Positions 1 through 9,306 of a stretch of DNA of 9,307 bases are shown here, piece by piece. Origin of the DNA: Sutterella sp. (lineage in GTDB: Bacteria > Pseudomonadota > Gammaproteobacteria > Burkholderiales > Burkholderiaceae_F); assembly GCA_003543795.1 (NCBI GenBank), contig DNBE01000135.1, positions 1-9,307 of the forward strand. Reading direction: 5' to 3'. How positions within the stretch are numbered: position 1 is the stretch's first letter; the number at the start of each line of letters is the position of its first letter. A model generated the notes under the pieces. That model was not told where the DNA came from. It did no database searches and saw only the letters and a list, made by a program, of their open reading frames with translations. Made by a program: the position numbers and the translations under genes.

Positions 1-222
1 ACGAGGAGAATCGCCGCTCGCAAGGCTTTCGGACCCCTAAAAGAAGCGTCCGAAGTCGACAGAGAAAGAGGTTTTGTCGGCAAATTAAAAACTCTTATAA
101 ATCATATGGATAACGAATCATTTGAGAGGTTTTTTTGCTATTGTTTTGAATACTATCGACAAATTTTCGACTCGACTTTGGAGACGAAAGGTATCGAATT
201 CGTATCGAAAATTGGGATATAA
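1..222 (+). CDS. C-terminal part of an unrecognised protein, cut by the left edge
   Basis: Frame 1 is open from the first base to a TAA at 220-222, giving 73 residues with no start of its own at the edge. An internal ATG at 106 would give only 38 residues and has no clear ribosome binding site, so this is more likely the tail of a longer gene. The first half is basic and polar (begins TRRIAARKAFGPLKEAS). The second half is aromatic-rich (ESFERFFCYCFEYYRQIF) and probably helical. I recognise no family and assign no function. It converges on dacB, with 50 bases between the two stops. The lack of a start and the short length keep confidence moderate. Confidence 0.5.
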   Translation, partial: TRRIAARKAFGPLKEASEVDRERGFVGKLKTLINHMDNESFERFFCYCFEYYRQIFDSTLETKGIEFVSKIGI

Positions 223-248
223 CCCCTAATTGGCGACAATATAATTGT

Positions 249-262
249 TTGATTTAAATCAA
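249..262. promoter_or_regulatory. Perfect FNR/Anr-type box
   Basis: The sequence TTGATTTAAATCAA matches the FNR/Anr/CRP-superfamily consensus TTGAT-N4-ATCAA at every specified base. The palindrome extends to 16 bases (248-263). It lies between two convergent stops (222 and 275), so no gene starts next to it in this window. At the canonical -41.5 spacing neither direction shows a good -10 hexamer; leftward there is only a weak TATATC at 221-216. The match is certain, but a function as an oxygen-responsive site here is not established. Confidence 0.4.
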
Positions 263-266
263 ATGA

Positions 267-284
267 GCGAGGTTAATACCTCGC
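267..284 (-). other. Stem-loop over the dacB stop codon
   Basis: GCGAGGT (267-273) and ACCTCGC (278-284) form a perfect 7-bp stem with a 4-base loop that includes part of the dacB stop codon (273-275). The leftward transcript continues TCATTTGATTT, without a real run of U. It may therefore be a weak or factor-assisted terminator or an mRNA 3'-end stabiliser, rather than a classical intrinsic terminator. Confidence 0.35.
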
Positions 285-1652
285 GCAAGCCGCTAAAAGC
301 GCATCAAGCGCCGCGACGGCTTCGGCCGCTTTCGGGCCGTTATAAGCGGCAAAAACCGTGAGTGTTTTGCCGCTTTGCGTTTGAACGACACCCGCGATCG
401 ACCGTACGTCATCGAGTTGTCCGGTCTTGATATGGGCAGTACCGCCTGCAACCGGTCGAGACTTCATCGTGCCGTCGACGCCCGCGATCGGAAAGGACGA
501 AATCCATTCGTAAGAAAAGGGCGAATTAAGACCCAATTCCAAAACGCGACTCATCGCTTCGGGCGTCGCGCGCGTCTTATCGGATAGGCCCGAGCCGTTT
601 TCAATCACGATGGGCTCGCGAATACCTTTTTGCATCAGCCAGGCTTGAAGCTTCGCGCGGCTTTTCGCGTAAGTCGCGGGAACATTTTCTTCAGGCGCAC
701 CTATCGTTAAAAAAAGGTGGCGCGCGAGCATGTTGTTACTAAATTTATTTGTCAGACGCACCATATGCGCGACATCAAACCCTTCGTGGGTAAAAAGGAA
801 TCGAGCGTTTTTCGGGACGGTACCAGACACCACTTTGCCTGAAAAACGAATGCCGAAGTCTTTTAAAACGGCACGAATGCCTGCGCTCCATAAAGCGTTT
901 TCTTGCGTAACCGCGTAGGTCAGCACCCGTTCGCTACAGCTTGACGGGAAAAACCCTCGGAAAATCGGTCGCAGCGGGTTCGAAAAATCGGATTTAAGCG
1001 TTTGGCGCCAGGCCGGGCAAAAGCCCTGCCGCATCGGCACGCTTTTGGGCGCCGAAAAGCCTTCGAGCGCGATTTCAGGCGCGATCAACGCGCTCGATTT
1101 ATCGGGCCTCGGCGAAATGCGCAAAACCACGGAATTGAAATTAAAAAGGGCGGCGTCAGCCGTGAGGTTATATGAGCGCGTGGAGTTACTCGGCGCAGAT
1201 TCTTTGGCGTGCTTTGCTCGGTCGATGACGATTTGGCCCGAGATTTTGGTGACCCCCATCGACTTTAAGCGCAAAACGTCTTTAACCAGGTCCTCGTAAA
1301 CGTAATGCGGATCAAGCCCGCCCTTGATATATAAGTTTGTGAGCGTACTCGACCGAGTCTGCGTACCCGAAGCCGTATAAAAAGCGGTCTTCCAGGTATA
1401 GGCGGGGCTTAAGATATCGAGCGCGGCAAGTGTCGTGACGATTTTGGCGGTCGACGCGATACGCATCGGGCGGGTTTCGTTAGACGCAAAAACGACTCGG
1501 TCTCCGTCTTTCACAAGGACGGCTAAACGCGAAGCGTCAAGCCCTTTTTGAGTGAGGACGTTCGTTACCGATTCAGGTAAAGAGGCAACCGCGCTTTGCG
1601 CGAAAAGCGCGAAAAAGAAAACCCAAGCGCCGCGCGTGAAAAATTTTTGCAT
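273..1652 (-). CDS. dacB: D-alanyl-D-alanine carboxypeptidase/endopeptidase (PBP4, peptidase family S13)
   Basis: This is a penicillin-binding protein that trims or cleaves D-Ala cross-links of peptidoglycan in the periplasm. From the chosen start it has 459 residues, the usual size for DacB. Residues 1-23 form a signal peptide: a basic start (MQKFFTR), a hydrophobic core and an A-V-A cleavage site before Ser24. The three active-site motifs of the serine penicillin-recognition fold are visible: STAK (Ser67, Lys70), SNN (305-307) and KTG (409-411), plus the S13-typical ENGSGLS (about 351-357). The frame extends upstream to an ATG at 1694. That start would put 14 polar residues before the signal peptide and falls inside the groES heat-shock promoter, so I prefer 1652. 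The nearest Shine-Dalgarno-like AAGGGG lies about 13 bases upstream, which is rather far. The gene is divergent from groES. The family call is firm; carboxypeptidase versus endopeptidase preference cannot be read from the sequence. Confidence 0.93.
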   Translation of the reverse strand: MQKFFTRGAWVFFFALFAQSAVASLPESVTNVLTQKGLDASRLAVLVKDGDRVVFASNETRPMRIASTAKIVTTLAALDILSPAYTWKTAFYTASGTQTRSSTLTNLYIKGGLDPHYVYEDLVKDVLRLKSMGVTKISGQIVIDRAKHAKESAPSNSTRSYNLTADAALFNFNSVVLRISPRPDKSSALIAPEIALEGFSAPKSVPMRQGFCPAWRQTLKSDFSNPLRPIFRGFFPSSCSERVLTYAVTQENALWSAGIRAVLKDFGIRFSGKVVSGTVPKNARFLFTHEGFDVAHMVRLTNKFSNNMLARHLFLTIGAPEENVPATYAKSRAKLQAWLMQKGIREPIVIENGSGLSDKTRATPEAMSRVLELGLNSPFSYEWISSFPIAGVDGTMKSRPVAGGTAHIKTGQLDDVRSIAGVVQTQSGKTLTVFAAYNGPKAAEAVAALDALLAACARY

Positions 1653-1668
1653 GTTTTTGCGCTTGCCC

Positions 1669-1697
1669 CTTGAAAAAGAAAATAACGACACCATTTA
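1669..1697 (+). promoter_or_regulatory. Heat-shock (sigma-32/RpoH) promoter of groES-groEL
   Basis: CTTGAAA at 1669-1675 is identical to the sigma-32 -35 consensus. After a 13-base spacer, CACCATTTA at 1689-1697 matches the -10 consensus CCCCATNTA at all but one specified base. The start of transcription would fall near 1704, about 100 bases before the groES ATG. No CIRCE/HrcA inverted repeat (TTAGCACTC-N9-GAGTGCTAA) is seen, so RpoH control is the better reading. The element sits inside the divergent dacB upstream region. Confidence 0.75.
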
Positions 1698-1801
1698 AAT
1701 ATACAGAAACGAAAACCGCCGACACGATAACGGGTCATTTTACCCCTTCACGGGCAGCGGTTTTTAACAGTTTAATTATTGAAATCAAGGAGATTCATAA
1801 A

Positions 1802-2089
1802 ATGCAAATTCGTCCGCTTCATGACCGAGTCATCGTTAAGCGTCTCGATACCGAACACGTGACGTCTTCGGGAATCGTTATTCCGGATAATGCCGGTGAA
1901 AAGCCCGATCAGGGTGAAGTTCTTGCCGTCGGTCCGGGTAAACGCGACGACGCGGGCAAATTGTTACCGATGGACGTTAAGGTCGGCGACCGCGTGCTTT
2001 TCGGCAAATATTCTGGTCAGACCGTCAAAGTCGACGGCGTGGAATATCTCGTGATGCGCGAAGAAGACATTATGGGCGTTTTGGAATAA
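1802..2089 (+). CDS. groES: Co-chaperonin GroES (Cpn10)
   Basis: This 95-residue protein forms the heptameric lid of the GroEL folding chamber in the cytoplasm. It is full length and typical: it begins [14 protein letters not shown], has the mobile loop that contacts GroEL at about residues 17-34 with the GIVIP signature (24-28), and ends with the usual EEDIMGVLE. The ATG at 1802 has a strong ribosome binding site, AAGGAGA at 1787-1793, spaced 8 bases. The frame is open further upstream to 1670, but that extension is not conserved-looking and would overlap the promoter. It is the first gene of the groESL operon, with 39 bases to groEL. Confidence 0.98.
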   Translation: MQIRPLHDRVIVKRLDTEHVTSSGIVIPDNAGEKPDQGEVLAVGPGKRDDAGKLLPMDVKVGDRVLFGKYSGQTVKVDGVEYLVMREEDIMGVLE

Positions 2090-2119
2090 CGCGATTTCGT
2101 ACTCATTACTTAAAGGTGA

Positions 2120-3760
<1,641 letters not shown>

Positions 3761-3790
3761 TCCACATAATTGCCTCCTTAAAGCAAAATT

Positions 3791-3821
3791 CGCCCGAAGG
3801 CCTAGCCTTTCGGGCGTTTTT
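3791..3821 (+). terminator. Intrinsic terminator of groESL
   Basis: The arms CGCCCGAAGGC (3791-3801) and GCCTTTCGGGCG (3805-3816) pair across a CTA loop with a single bulged base, followed directly by five T (3817-3821). It lies 30 bases after the groEL stop. The 142-base groEL-transporter gap (3761-3903) contains this terminator and the upstream elements of the transporter pair, and nothing else that I can identify. Confidence 0.9.
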
Positions 3822-3843
3822 GCGTTTGCGGGGAGGCATAAAA

Positions 3844-3867
3844 CTTTTTAGGTAAAAAGCATACAAT
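3844..3867 (+). promoter_or_regulatory. Palindrome and possible -10 element before the transporter pair
   Basis: CTTTTTA (3844-3850), a GG centre and TAAAAAG (3853-3859) make a perfect 7-bp inverted repeat. Immediately after it, TACAAT (3862-3867) matches five of six bases of the sigma-70 -10 consensus. No convincing -35 is seen at the proper distance (TAAAAC at 3839-3844). The inverted repeat occupies the spacer, so it could be an operator or activator site. It has no T run of its own as a rightward terminator. Confidence 0.35.
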
Positions 3868-3903
3868 TCCGTGGTCGCCTAAAGGAAAGATTCAGAAACT
3901 GTA

Positions 3904-4770
3904 ATGATGTCGCCGATTATCAAGGGTTCCGTTTTAATCATTATCGCCTCGTTATTATTTTCCATAACGGGGACGCTTCGGGTATTCGCGCCCGAAGAAG
4001 CGAGCACTTTCGTCATTACCGAAATGCGCGTTTTAATCGGCTTTGTATGTATGTTCGCCTGGTGCGCCGTTACGCAAAAATTACCGAAGCGCTTTGACAA
4101 TATCCCTTGGCGATTCGTCGCGCTTTGCGTCGTGGGATCGATCGGCTATCAATTCTGTTTCTTTTCTTCCATGCTTTTTGTGGGTGTCGCGGTCGGTACC
4201 GTCGTCGCGATGGGGGTAACACCTTGTTGGTCGGCAGTCATCGCCTTTGTCTTTAAAGGCATTAAGCCTTCTTCGGCTTGGTATATCGCGACGGGACTAT
4301 CGATTGCGGGCGTTATTTGCCTTAATTTAAGCGAAATCGATATCGAAAATCCGATTTTTCTGACGCTACCGGTTTTAGCGGGCCTCTTTAGCTCGTTTTA
4401 TATCGAAGGATGCTCGCATCTGATGAGAAAGCTCGAGCCTGAAACGGCCGTTTTACTCATCGTGACCTGTATCTCGATTGTTTTGTCTCCGGTCTTTTTC
4501 ATCTTTCCGGTCGCTTGGATCGCGACGCCCTCTGGGCTCACGGTGTGCTTAGCGCTCGGCGTTTTAACGTGCGGCTTCGGTTTCCCCGTCTTTATGGCGG
4601 GCGCGCGATATTTAAGACCGCCCGTTGTCGCGACGATTAACATGATCGAGCCTGTCTGCGCGGCTTCTTTAGGAATCTTTTTATTGAACGAAGACGCGAC
4701 GCTTCTCGTGATTACAGGTATCGTTTTGGTGTGCGCGGGCGTGCTATATCTCGTGCTCAAGGAAAAGTGA
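3904..4770 (+). CDS. EamA-family (DMT superfamily) membrane transporter, first paralogue
   Basis: This 288-residue protein is almost entirely hydrophobic and fits the ten-helix plan of two EamA halves. The N-terminal half runs from about residue 8 to 140 (LIIIASLLFSITGTLR, then VGVAVGTVVAMGVTP). The C-terminal half runs from about 150 to 285 (LPVLAGLFSSFYIEGC, then IEPVCAASLGIFLL). EamA proteins of this size export or import small metabolites such as amino acids or nucleosides across the inner membrane; the substrate cannot be told here. Two ATGs stand together at 3904 and 3907. The purine-rich AAGGAAAG (3882-3889) is about 14 bases upstream, longer than ideal. Its stop overlaps the start of the second paralogue (TGATG), so both are one transcription unit. 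Confidence 0.88.
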   Translation: MMSPIIKGSVLIIIASLLFSITGTLRVFAPEEASTFVITEMRVLIGFVCMFAWCAVTQKLPKRFDNIPWRFVALCVVGSIGYQFCFFSSMLFVGVAVGTVVAMGVTPCWSAVIAFVFKGIKPSSAWYIATGLSIAGVICLNLSEIDIENPIFLTLPVLAGLFSSFYIEGCSHLMRKLEPETAVLLIVTCISIVLSPVFFIFPVAWIATPSGLTVCLALGVLTCGFGFPVFMAGARYLRPPVVATINMIEPVCAASLGIFLLNEDATLLVITGIVLVCAGVLYLVLKEK

Positions 4771-5633
4771 TGTCGGCTACGGTCAAAGGGTGCTTTTATG
4801 TCTTTCTCGCGAGCGTTTTCTTTAGCTTGACGGGAACGCTTAGAACGTTCGCGCCCGATGAGTCGACGACCTACGTCATCACCGAGATGCGGATGATTAT
4901 CGGCTTTATCTGCCTACTCATCTGGTGCCTTGCGACGGGTAAAATGCCCAGAAGCTATCGAAACTTACCTTTTACGTGGCTATTGGTTTGTATTGTGGGG
5001 TCGATCGGCTATCAATTACTTTTCTTCGGGTCGGTCAAAGTCGTCGGCGTCGCTGTCGGCACCGTCGTCGCGATGGGCGTGACGCCCTTTTGGACGGCCA
5101 TTATCGCGTGGGCGATTTTTAAGAAAAAACCGAGCAAAGCTTGGTACATCTCAACTGTCATTGCCGTCATCGGCGTCGTGATGCTAAACCTAACCGAACT
5201 CGATATCGAAGAACCGATTTATTTGTTGCTGCCCGTCTTAGCGGGCTTTTGCGAAGCGTTTTATATCGTGGGCTGCGCGCAATTCGTAGGTAAATTAGAA
5301 CCCGAAACGACAATACTTATCATCGTAGGTTCGATGGCGATTATCCTCGCGCCTTTTCTTTGGATCGACCCCGTGGCCTGGGTCTTTACGCCGTCAGGCG
5401 CCGTTGTTTGCTTAGGACTCGGCGTCATTACTTGCGGGATCGCTTTCCCGCTATTTATGGTAGGCGTTCGCTACGCGCCGCCCGTGACGTGTTCGACCGT
5501 CAACATGGTCGAACCCGTTTGCGCGGCGTGCCTCGGTATCTTTCTTTTGGGTGAACCCGCGACACTTATGAGTATCTCGGGCATCGCGCTCATCTGTTTT
5601 TCCGTTCTCTATCTCGTTTATATGGAGCGCTAG
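4770..5633 (+). CDS. EamA-family (DMT superfamily) membrane transporter, second paralogue
   Basis: This 287-residue protein aligns end to end with its upstream neighbour; by eye roughly half the residues are identical. Shared stretches include VITEMR, GSIGYQ, VGVAVGTVVAMGVTP, LEPET and EPVCAA. It has the same ten-helix, two-EamA-domain layout. I place the start at 4770, where ATG overlaps the preceding TGA and AAGGA (4759-4763) lies 6 bases upstream. The earlier ATG at 4731 would only add residues inside the first gene. This indicates tandem duplication with translational coupling. Separate substrates or a joint two-subunit transporter are both possible; most characterised ten-helix EamA proteins act alone, so the paired role is inference. 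The stop codon lies in the loop of a hairpin. Confidence 0.88.
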   Translation: MSATVKGCFYVFLASVFFSLTGTLRTFAPDESTTYVITEMRMIIGFICLLIWCLATGKMPRSYRNLPFTWLLVCIVGSIGYQLLFFGSVKVVGVAVGTVVAMGVTPFWTAIIAWAIFKKKPSKAWYISTVIAVIGVVMLNLTELDIEEPIYLLLPVLAGFCEAFYIVGCAQFVGKLEPETTILIIVGSMAIILAPFLWIDPVAWVFTPSGAVVCLGLGVITCGIAFPLFMVGVRYAPPVTCSTVNMVEPVCAACLGIFLLGEPATLMSISGIALICFSVLYLVYMER

Positions 5634-5642
5634 AAGCGCTCC
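5624..5642. other. Hairpin between convergent transporter and permease genes
   Basis: GGAGCGC (5624-5630) and GCGCTCC (5636-5642) form a perfect 7-bp GC-rich stem around a 5-base loop that contains the TAG of the EamA gene. The leftward gene ends only 2 bases further on (5645). Neither side has a T run, so intrinsic termination is doubtful. It may act as a 3'-end barrier for both transcripts. Confidence 0.4.
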
Positions 5643-5644
5643 CG

Positions 5645-6874
5645 TTAGCGATATTCGTTTTCGCCGATAACACCCGTTTTCCGATCCATCGCTTCGAGTT
5701 TTTTGGCCATCGGAACGGCTAACCACAGACTGAAGATAACGGCGACGATGCCGCCCACGACTTTTCCCGCGAGCAAAATCGCGAGCAGATTCGGCTGAAA
5801 ATTCGCCGTAATCGAAATGTGCGCCCCGAAAAGCCAGGAAGCGCAAACGGAAAAAGCGATGACTTTGACTTTGTCCGCGGGAGGCATCTTGCGCACGATA
5901 CCGAACATCGCGATTTGCTCGGCGCAAGTCGCGAATAAACCGATACTGCCTTCGGTTGTAAAGCCGCACTTGCCGCCCAAATTCCGTAAAGCGCGCCCGA
6001 AGTATTTATCAATGAGATAAATCATCGGGTAGGCGCCAGAAAGCATAAGGGCGAGATACCCCGCATTTTCGAGCGCTCTGAATTGATCTTTAGCGTCCGC
6101 GATAATCGGTTGAAAAGCCCAAGAGGGGATTAAGGTCGAAAAAACACCTGTGAAATATTCGACAATCGAAATGACGAGAATGACCTTAATCGTGATTTCA
6201 AGGGCTCGACCGAAAACTAAAAAGCCTTTGACCATCGCGTTCATGAAAAAGCGCAAAAGGAAGGCGAGTACGATGCAAAAGATAACAATCGGCACCATAT
6301 TGATCCAAATCTGCGCCCAAGAGTAAGCGAGATGGATGTCAGAGGGCGAAATGTTACTGATGATGCCGCGAACGGGCGTATCCGTCCATTTCAAAAGGGC
6401 GAGCATCGAAATCACGGCAAAGGGGATACTCAAAATACCCGCCATAATGCCGAGCCCGAAGTATTTTCTGTCGCGCTTATCGATAAGCGAAAATCCGAGC
6501 GGAATCGAGTAACTGATAATCGGCCCCGTGCAATAACTCACAAAGAGTGCGAGCACCCATGTTTCGGGACTTGAGGCAAGTTCTTTCGTAATCTGATAGC
6601 CGCCCATGTCGGGCGCCATAATGAGCGCGCCCGCGACCGCGATATCGGCGCCGATCGCTTCAAAAAGCCCGCCGCATAACCACATGACGAACTTTTGGAT
6701 GTAGGGCATCGAGGCGAGCATTCCGGCAAAGGGAATGAAGATAATGCCTAACTGATGAAAGGCCGTCATGAATTCCTTGCCGATACCCGAGTTTTCATCG
6801 CGTATGGCGCCCCAACAACCGAGGAGGGCACACGCCATGATGATGTAAATAATTAATTGGCCTAGAAATTCCAT
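5645..6874 (-). CDS. EutH-like permease (ethanolamine-permease family)
   Basis: This 409-residue, strongly hydrophobic inner-membrane protein has about 11 or 12 predicted helices. I recognise it as a EutH homologue from matching landmarks recalled from the E. coli protein: DMGG (89-92) followed by KELA (97-100), GPIISYSIPLGFSLID (117-132), DRKYFGLGIMAGILSIP (135-151), GAYPM (280-284) and an ATCAEQIAMFG segment (315-325). EutH carries ethanolamine, but no other eut gene is present here, so the substrate may differ. The start has a good ribosome binding site GAAAGG at 6881-6886, 6 bases from ATG. The gene is divergent from the cysteine hydrolase and shares its promoter region, suggesting import of that enzyme's substrate. 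Where E. coli EutH reads GDHLG near residue 350, this protein reads GAHIS. Confidence 0.75.
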   Translation of the reverse strand: MEFLGQLIIYIIMACALLGCWGAIRDENSGIGKEFMTAFHQLGIIFIPFAGMLASMPYIQKFVMWLCGGLFEAIGADIAVAGALIMAPDMGGYQITKELASSPETWVLALFVSYCTGPIISYSIPLGFSLIDKRDRKYFGLGIMAGILSIPFAVISMLALLKWTDTPVRGIISNISPSDIHLAYSWAQIWINMVPIVIFCIVLAFLLRFFMNAMVKGFLVFGRALEITIKVILVISIVEYFTGVFSTLIPSWAFQPIIADAKDQFRALENAGYLALMLSGAYPMIYLIDKYFGRALRNLGGKCGFTTEGSIGLFATCAEQIAMFGIVRKMPPADKVKVIAFSVCASWLFGAHISITANFQPNLLAILLAGKVVGGIVAVIFSLWLAVPMAKKLEAMDRKTGVIGENEYR

Positions 6875-6892
6875 AAAAAGCCTTTCATTTTA

Positions 6893-6922
6893 AAAACGAA
6901 TGAATTTTATGAAATTCGTTTT
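6893..6922. promoter_or_regulatory. Inverted repeat, candidate operator of the permease/hydrolase pair
   Basis: AAAACGAAT (6893-6901) is repeated in inverted order as ATTCGTTTT (6914-6922), with 12 bases between. A nested inverted pair, GAATTT (6902-6907) and AAATTC (6912-6917), overlaps it. The repeat brackets the -10 box and start point of the leftward permease promoter, the expected place for a repressor. No regulator gene is in the window, so the binding protein is unknown. Confidence 0.45.
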
Positions 6923-6932
6923 GCCTTGACAA
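6904..6932 (-). promoter_or_regulatory. Sigma-70 promoter of the EutH-like permease
   Basis: Read leftward, TTGTCA (6932-6927) and TAAAAT (6909-6904) each match five of six consensus bases and are separated by exactly 17 bases. Transcription would start near 6897, leaving a leader of about 22 bases before the ATG. The -35 box overlaps that of the rightward promoter. Confidence 0.6.
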
Positions 6933-6955
6933 AAATTCCGAGCCTTTCGTATCCT
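6926..6955 (+). promoter_or_regulatory. Sigma-70 promoter of the cysteine hydrolase
   Basis: A perfect -35 box, TTGACA at 6926-6931, is followed after 18 bases by TATCCT (6950-6955), which matches four of six -10 bases. Transcription would start near 6962, about 35 bases before the ATG at 6997. The -35 shares five bases with the oppositely directed permease promoter. Confidence 0.55.
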
Positions 6956-6996
6956 TGCCTTAATTCTCAAATTTTGAATCAATGAAGGAGTGCTTT

Positions 6997-7689
6997 ATGC
7001 TCGGTAACGGCAGCTTTAAGTCCTTTTATTATCGGAAAGCCGATAAGCCTTATCTTCCGGCTTTCGATTCGAAAACCACGGCTTTTTTAGTGATCGACGT
7101 GCAAAACGCGTATTTGCCGGACGCCGCTCCCGATAGCGCGGATATCGCCGCGACCGAAGAGTACGAAGCCTGGAAACCTTTTTACGCGCGGATGCGCGAA
7201 AAAGTGATTCCCAATATCGCGAGACTTCAAAAAGCGTTTCGAGAAAAATCGATGGAAGTGCTCTTCGCGAGAATCGCGGCCAGAACCAAGGACGGTCGCG
7301 AAAGAAGCCTCTCGCAGAAAATGCCGGGTTGGAATTCCGCGCTTTTACCGATGAATGAAAAATGTTCGCAAATTGTCGACGCGATCGCGCCTGTCGGCGA
7401 CGAAATCACTGTGATTAAAACAACCGATAGCGCGCTAACGGGAACGAATTTGCGGTTGCTTCTGAATAACCTCGGCATCAAGACGGTCGTCTGCGCGGGT
7501 GTCTTTACCGATCAGTGCGTCGCTTCGACCGTCAGAAGCTTGTCTGACGAAAGTTTTTACGTCCTTGTCGCAGAAGACGGGTGCGCCGCCGCAACCGAGG
7601 AACTTCACGAAGCCGAATTGACGATTATTAACTTTATCTACGCAAACGTCATGTCTACCGACGACATCCTCGTGTGGATGAAGGGCTAA
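6997..7689 (+). CDS. Cysteine hydrolase of the isochorismatase-like family
   Basis: This 230-residue cytoplasmic enzyme belongs to the family that includes isochorismatase, nicotinamidase, N-carbamoylsarcosine amidase and biuret or ureidoacrylate hydrolases. The catalytic triad is visible: Asp34 in FLVIDVQ, Lys141 in TVIKTTDSA, and Cys174 in GVFTDQCVASTVR. A cysteine nucleophile argues for an amidase or carbamoyl hydrolase rather than true isochorismatase, where Cys is replaced. The substrate cannot be named. I start at 6997 because AAGGAG (6985-6990) sits 6 bases upstream. The ATG at 6982 would put this ribosome binding site inside the gene. About 30 N-terminal residues precede the core fold. 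The gene is divergent from the EutH-like permease and followed by a strong terminator. Confidence 0.88.
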   Translation: MLGNGSFKSFYYRKADKPYLPAFDSKTTAFLVIDVQNAYLPDAAPDSADIAATEEYEAWKPFYARMREKVIPNIARLQKAFREKSMEVLFARIAARTKDGRERSLSQKMPGWNSALLPMNEKCSQIVDAIAPVGDEITVIKTTDSALTGTNLRLLLNNLGIKTVVCAGVFTDQCVASTVRSLSDESFYVLVAEDGCAAATEELHEAELTIINFIYANVMSTDDILVWMKG

Positions 7690-7705
7690 ACTTTTCATAG
7701 GTAAC

Positions 7706-7734
7706 AAAAAAAGGCGCGTGACGCGCCTTTTTTT
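7706..7734. terminator. Bidirectional intrinsic terminator between the hydrolase and argG
   Basis: Seven A (7706-7712), GGCGCG (7713-7718), loop TGA, CGCGCC (7722-7727) and seven T (7728-7734) form a perfect, symmetrical stem usable on both strands. A further inverted pair, TTTCATA (7693-7699) and TATGAAA (7734-7740), flanks it. It ends the rightward hydrolase transcript and the leftward argG transcript; both stops are within 20 bases. Confidence 0.93.
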
Positions 7735-7748
7735 ATGAAACAACGTTT

Positions 7749-9152
<1,404 letters not shown>

Positions 9153-9175
9153 GATTAAAAATGCTTTCGCCCGTA

Positions 9176-9205
9176 ATTATGGAGAAGCCAAAAAGAAGTT
9201 GCTAA
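9176..9205 (-). promoter_or_regulatory. Possible sigma-70 promoter of argG
   Basis: Read leftward, TTAGCA (9205-9200) matches four of six -35 bases and CATAAT (9181-9176) matches five of six -10 bases, with an 18-base spacer. Transcription would start near 9169, giving a leader of about 77 bases that contains the hairpin at 9120-9152. Confidence 0.35.
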
Positions 9206-9278
9206 AAAGGTTTTCTTCGAGGAGCGCCCGAAGTATCGAAAATACCTTAGTTTGAAGAAGTTCGCGATGGCTTTAGGA

Positions 9279-9306
9279 CGGACGCTTTTTCGTAAAAAGA
9301 CGTCCG
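9279..9306. repeat. Inverted repeat at the right edge
   Basis: CGGACGCTTTTT (9279-9290), loop CGT and AAAAAG-A-CGTCCG (9294-9306) form a 12-bp stem with one unpaired A. The A/T run is inside the stem, next to the loop, so neither strand has a T tract after the hairpin within the window. The rest of the 9093-9307 flank holds the argG promoter region. Short frames open to the right edge exist on both strands but look unlike coding sequence. Confidence 0.4.

Noticed and set aside
1653..1801. CIRCE/HrcA operator before groES
   Set aside because: No TTAGCACTC-N9-GAGTGCTAA repeat or close variant is present; the sigma-32 promoter explains heat-shock control.
5451..5969. Leftward frame of 172 codons over the ends of the second EamA gene and the permease
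   Set aside because: It is an out-of-frame reading of two clearly coding regions, very rich in Arg, with no motif.
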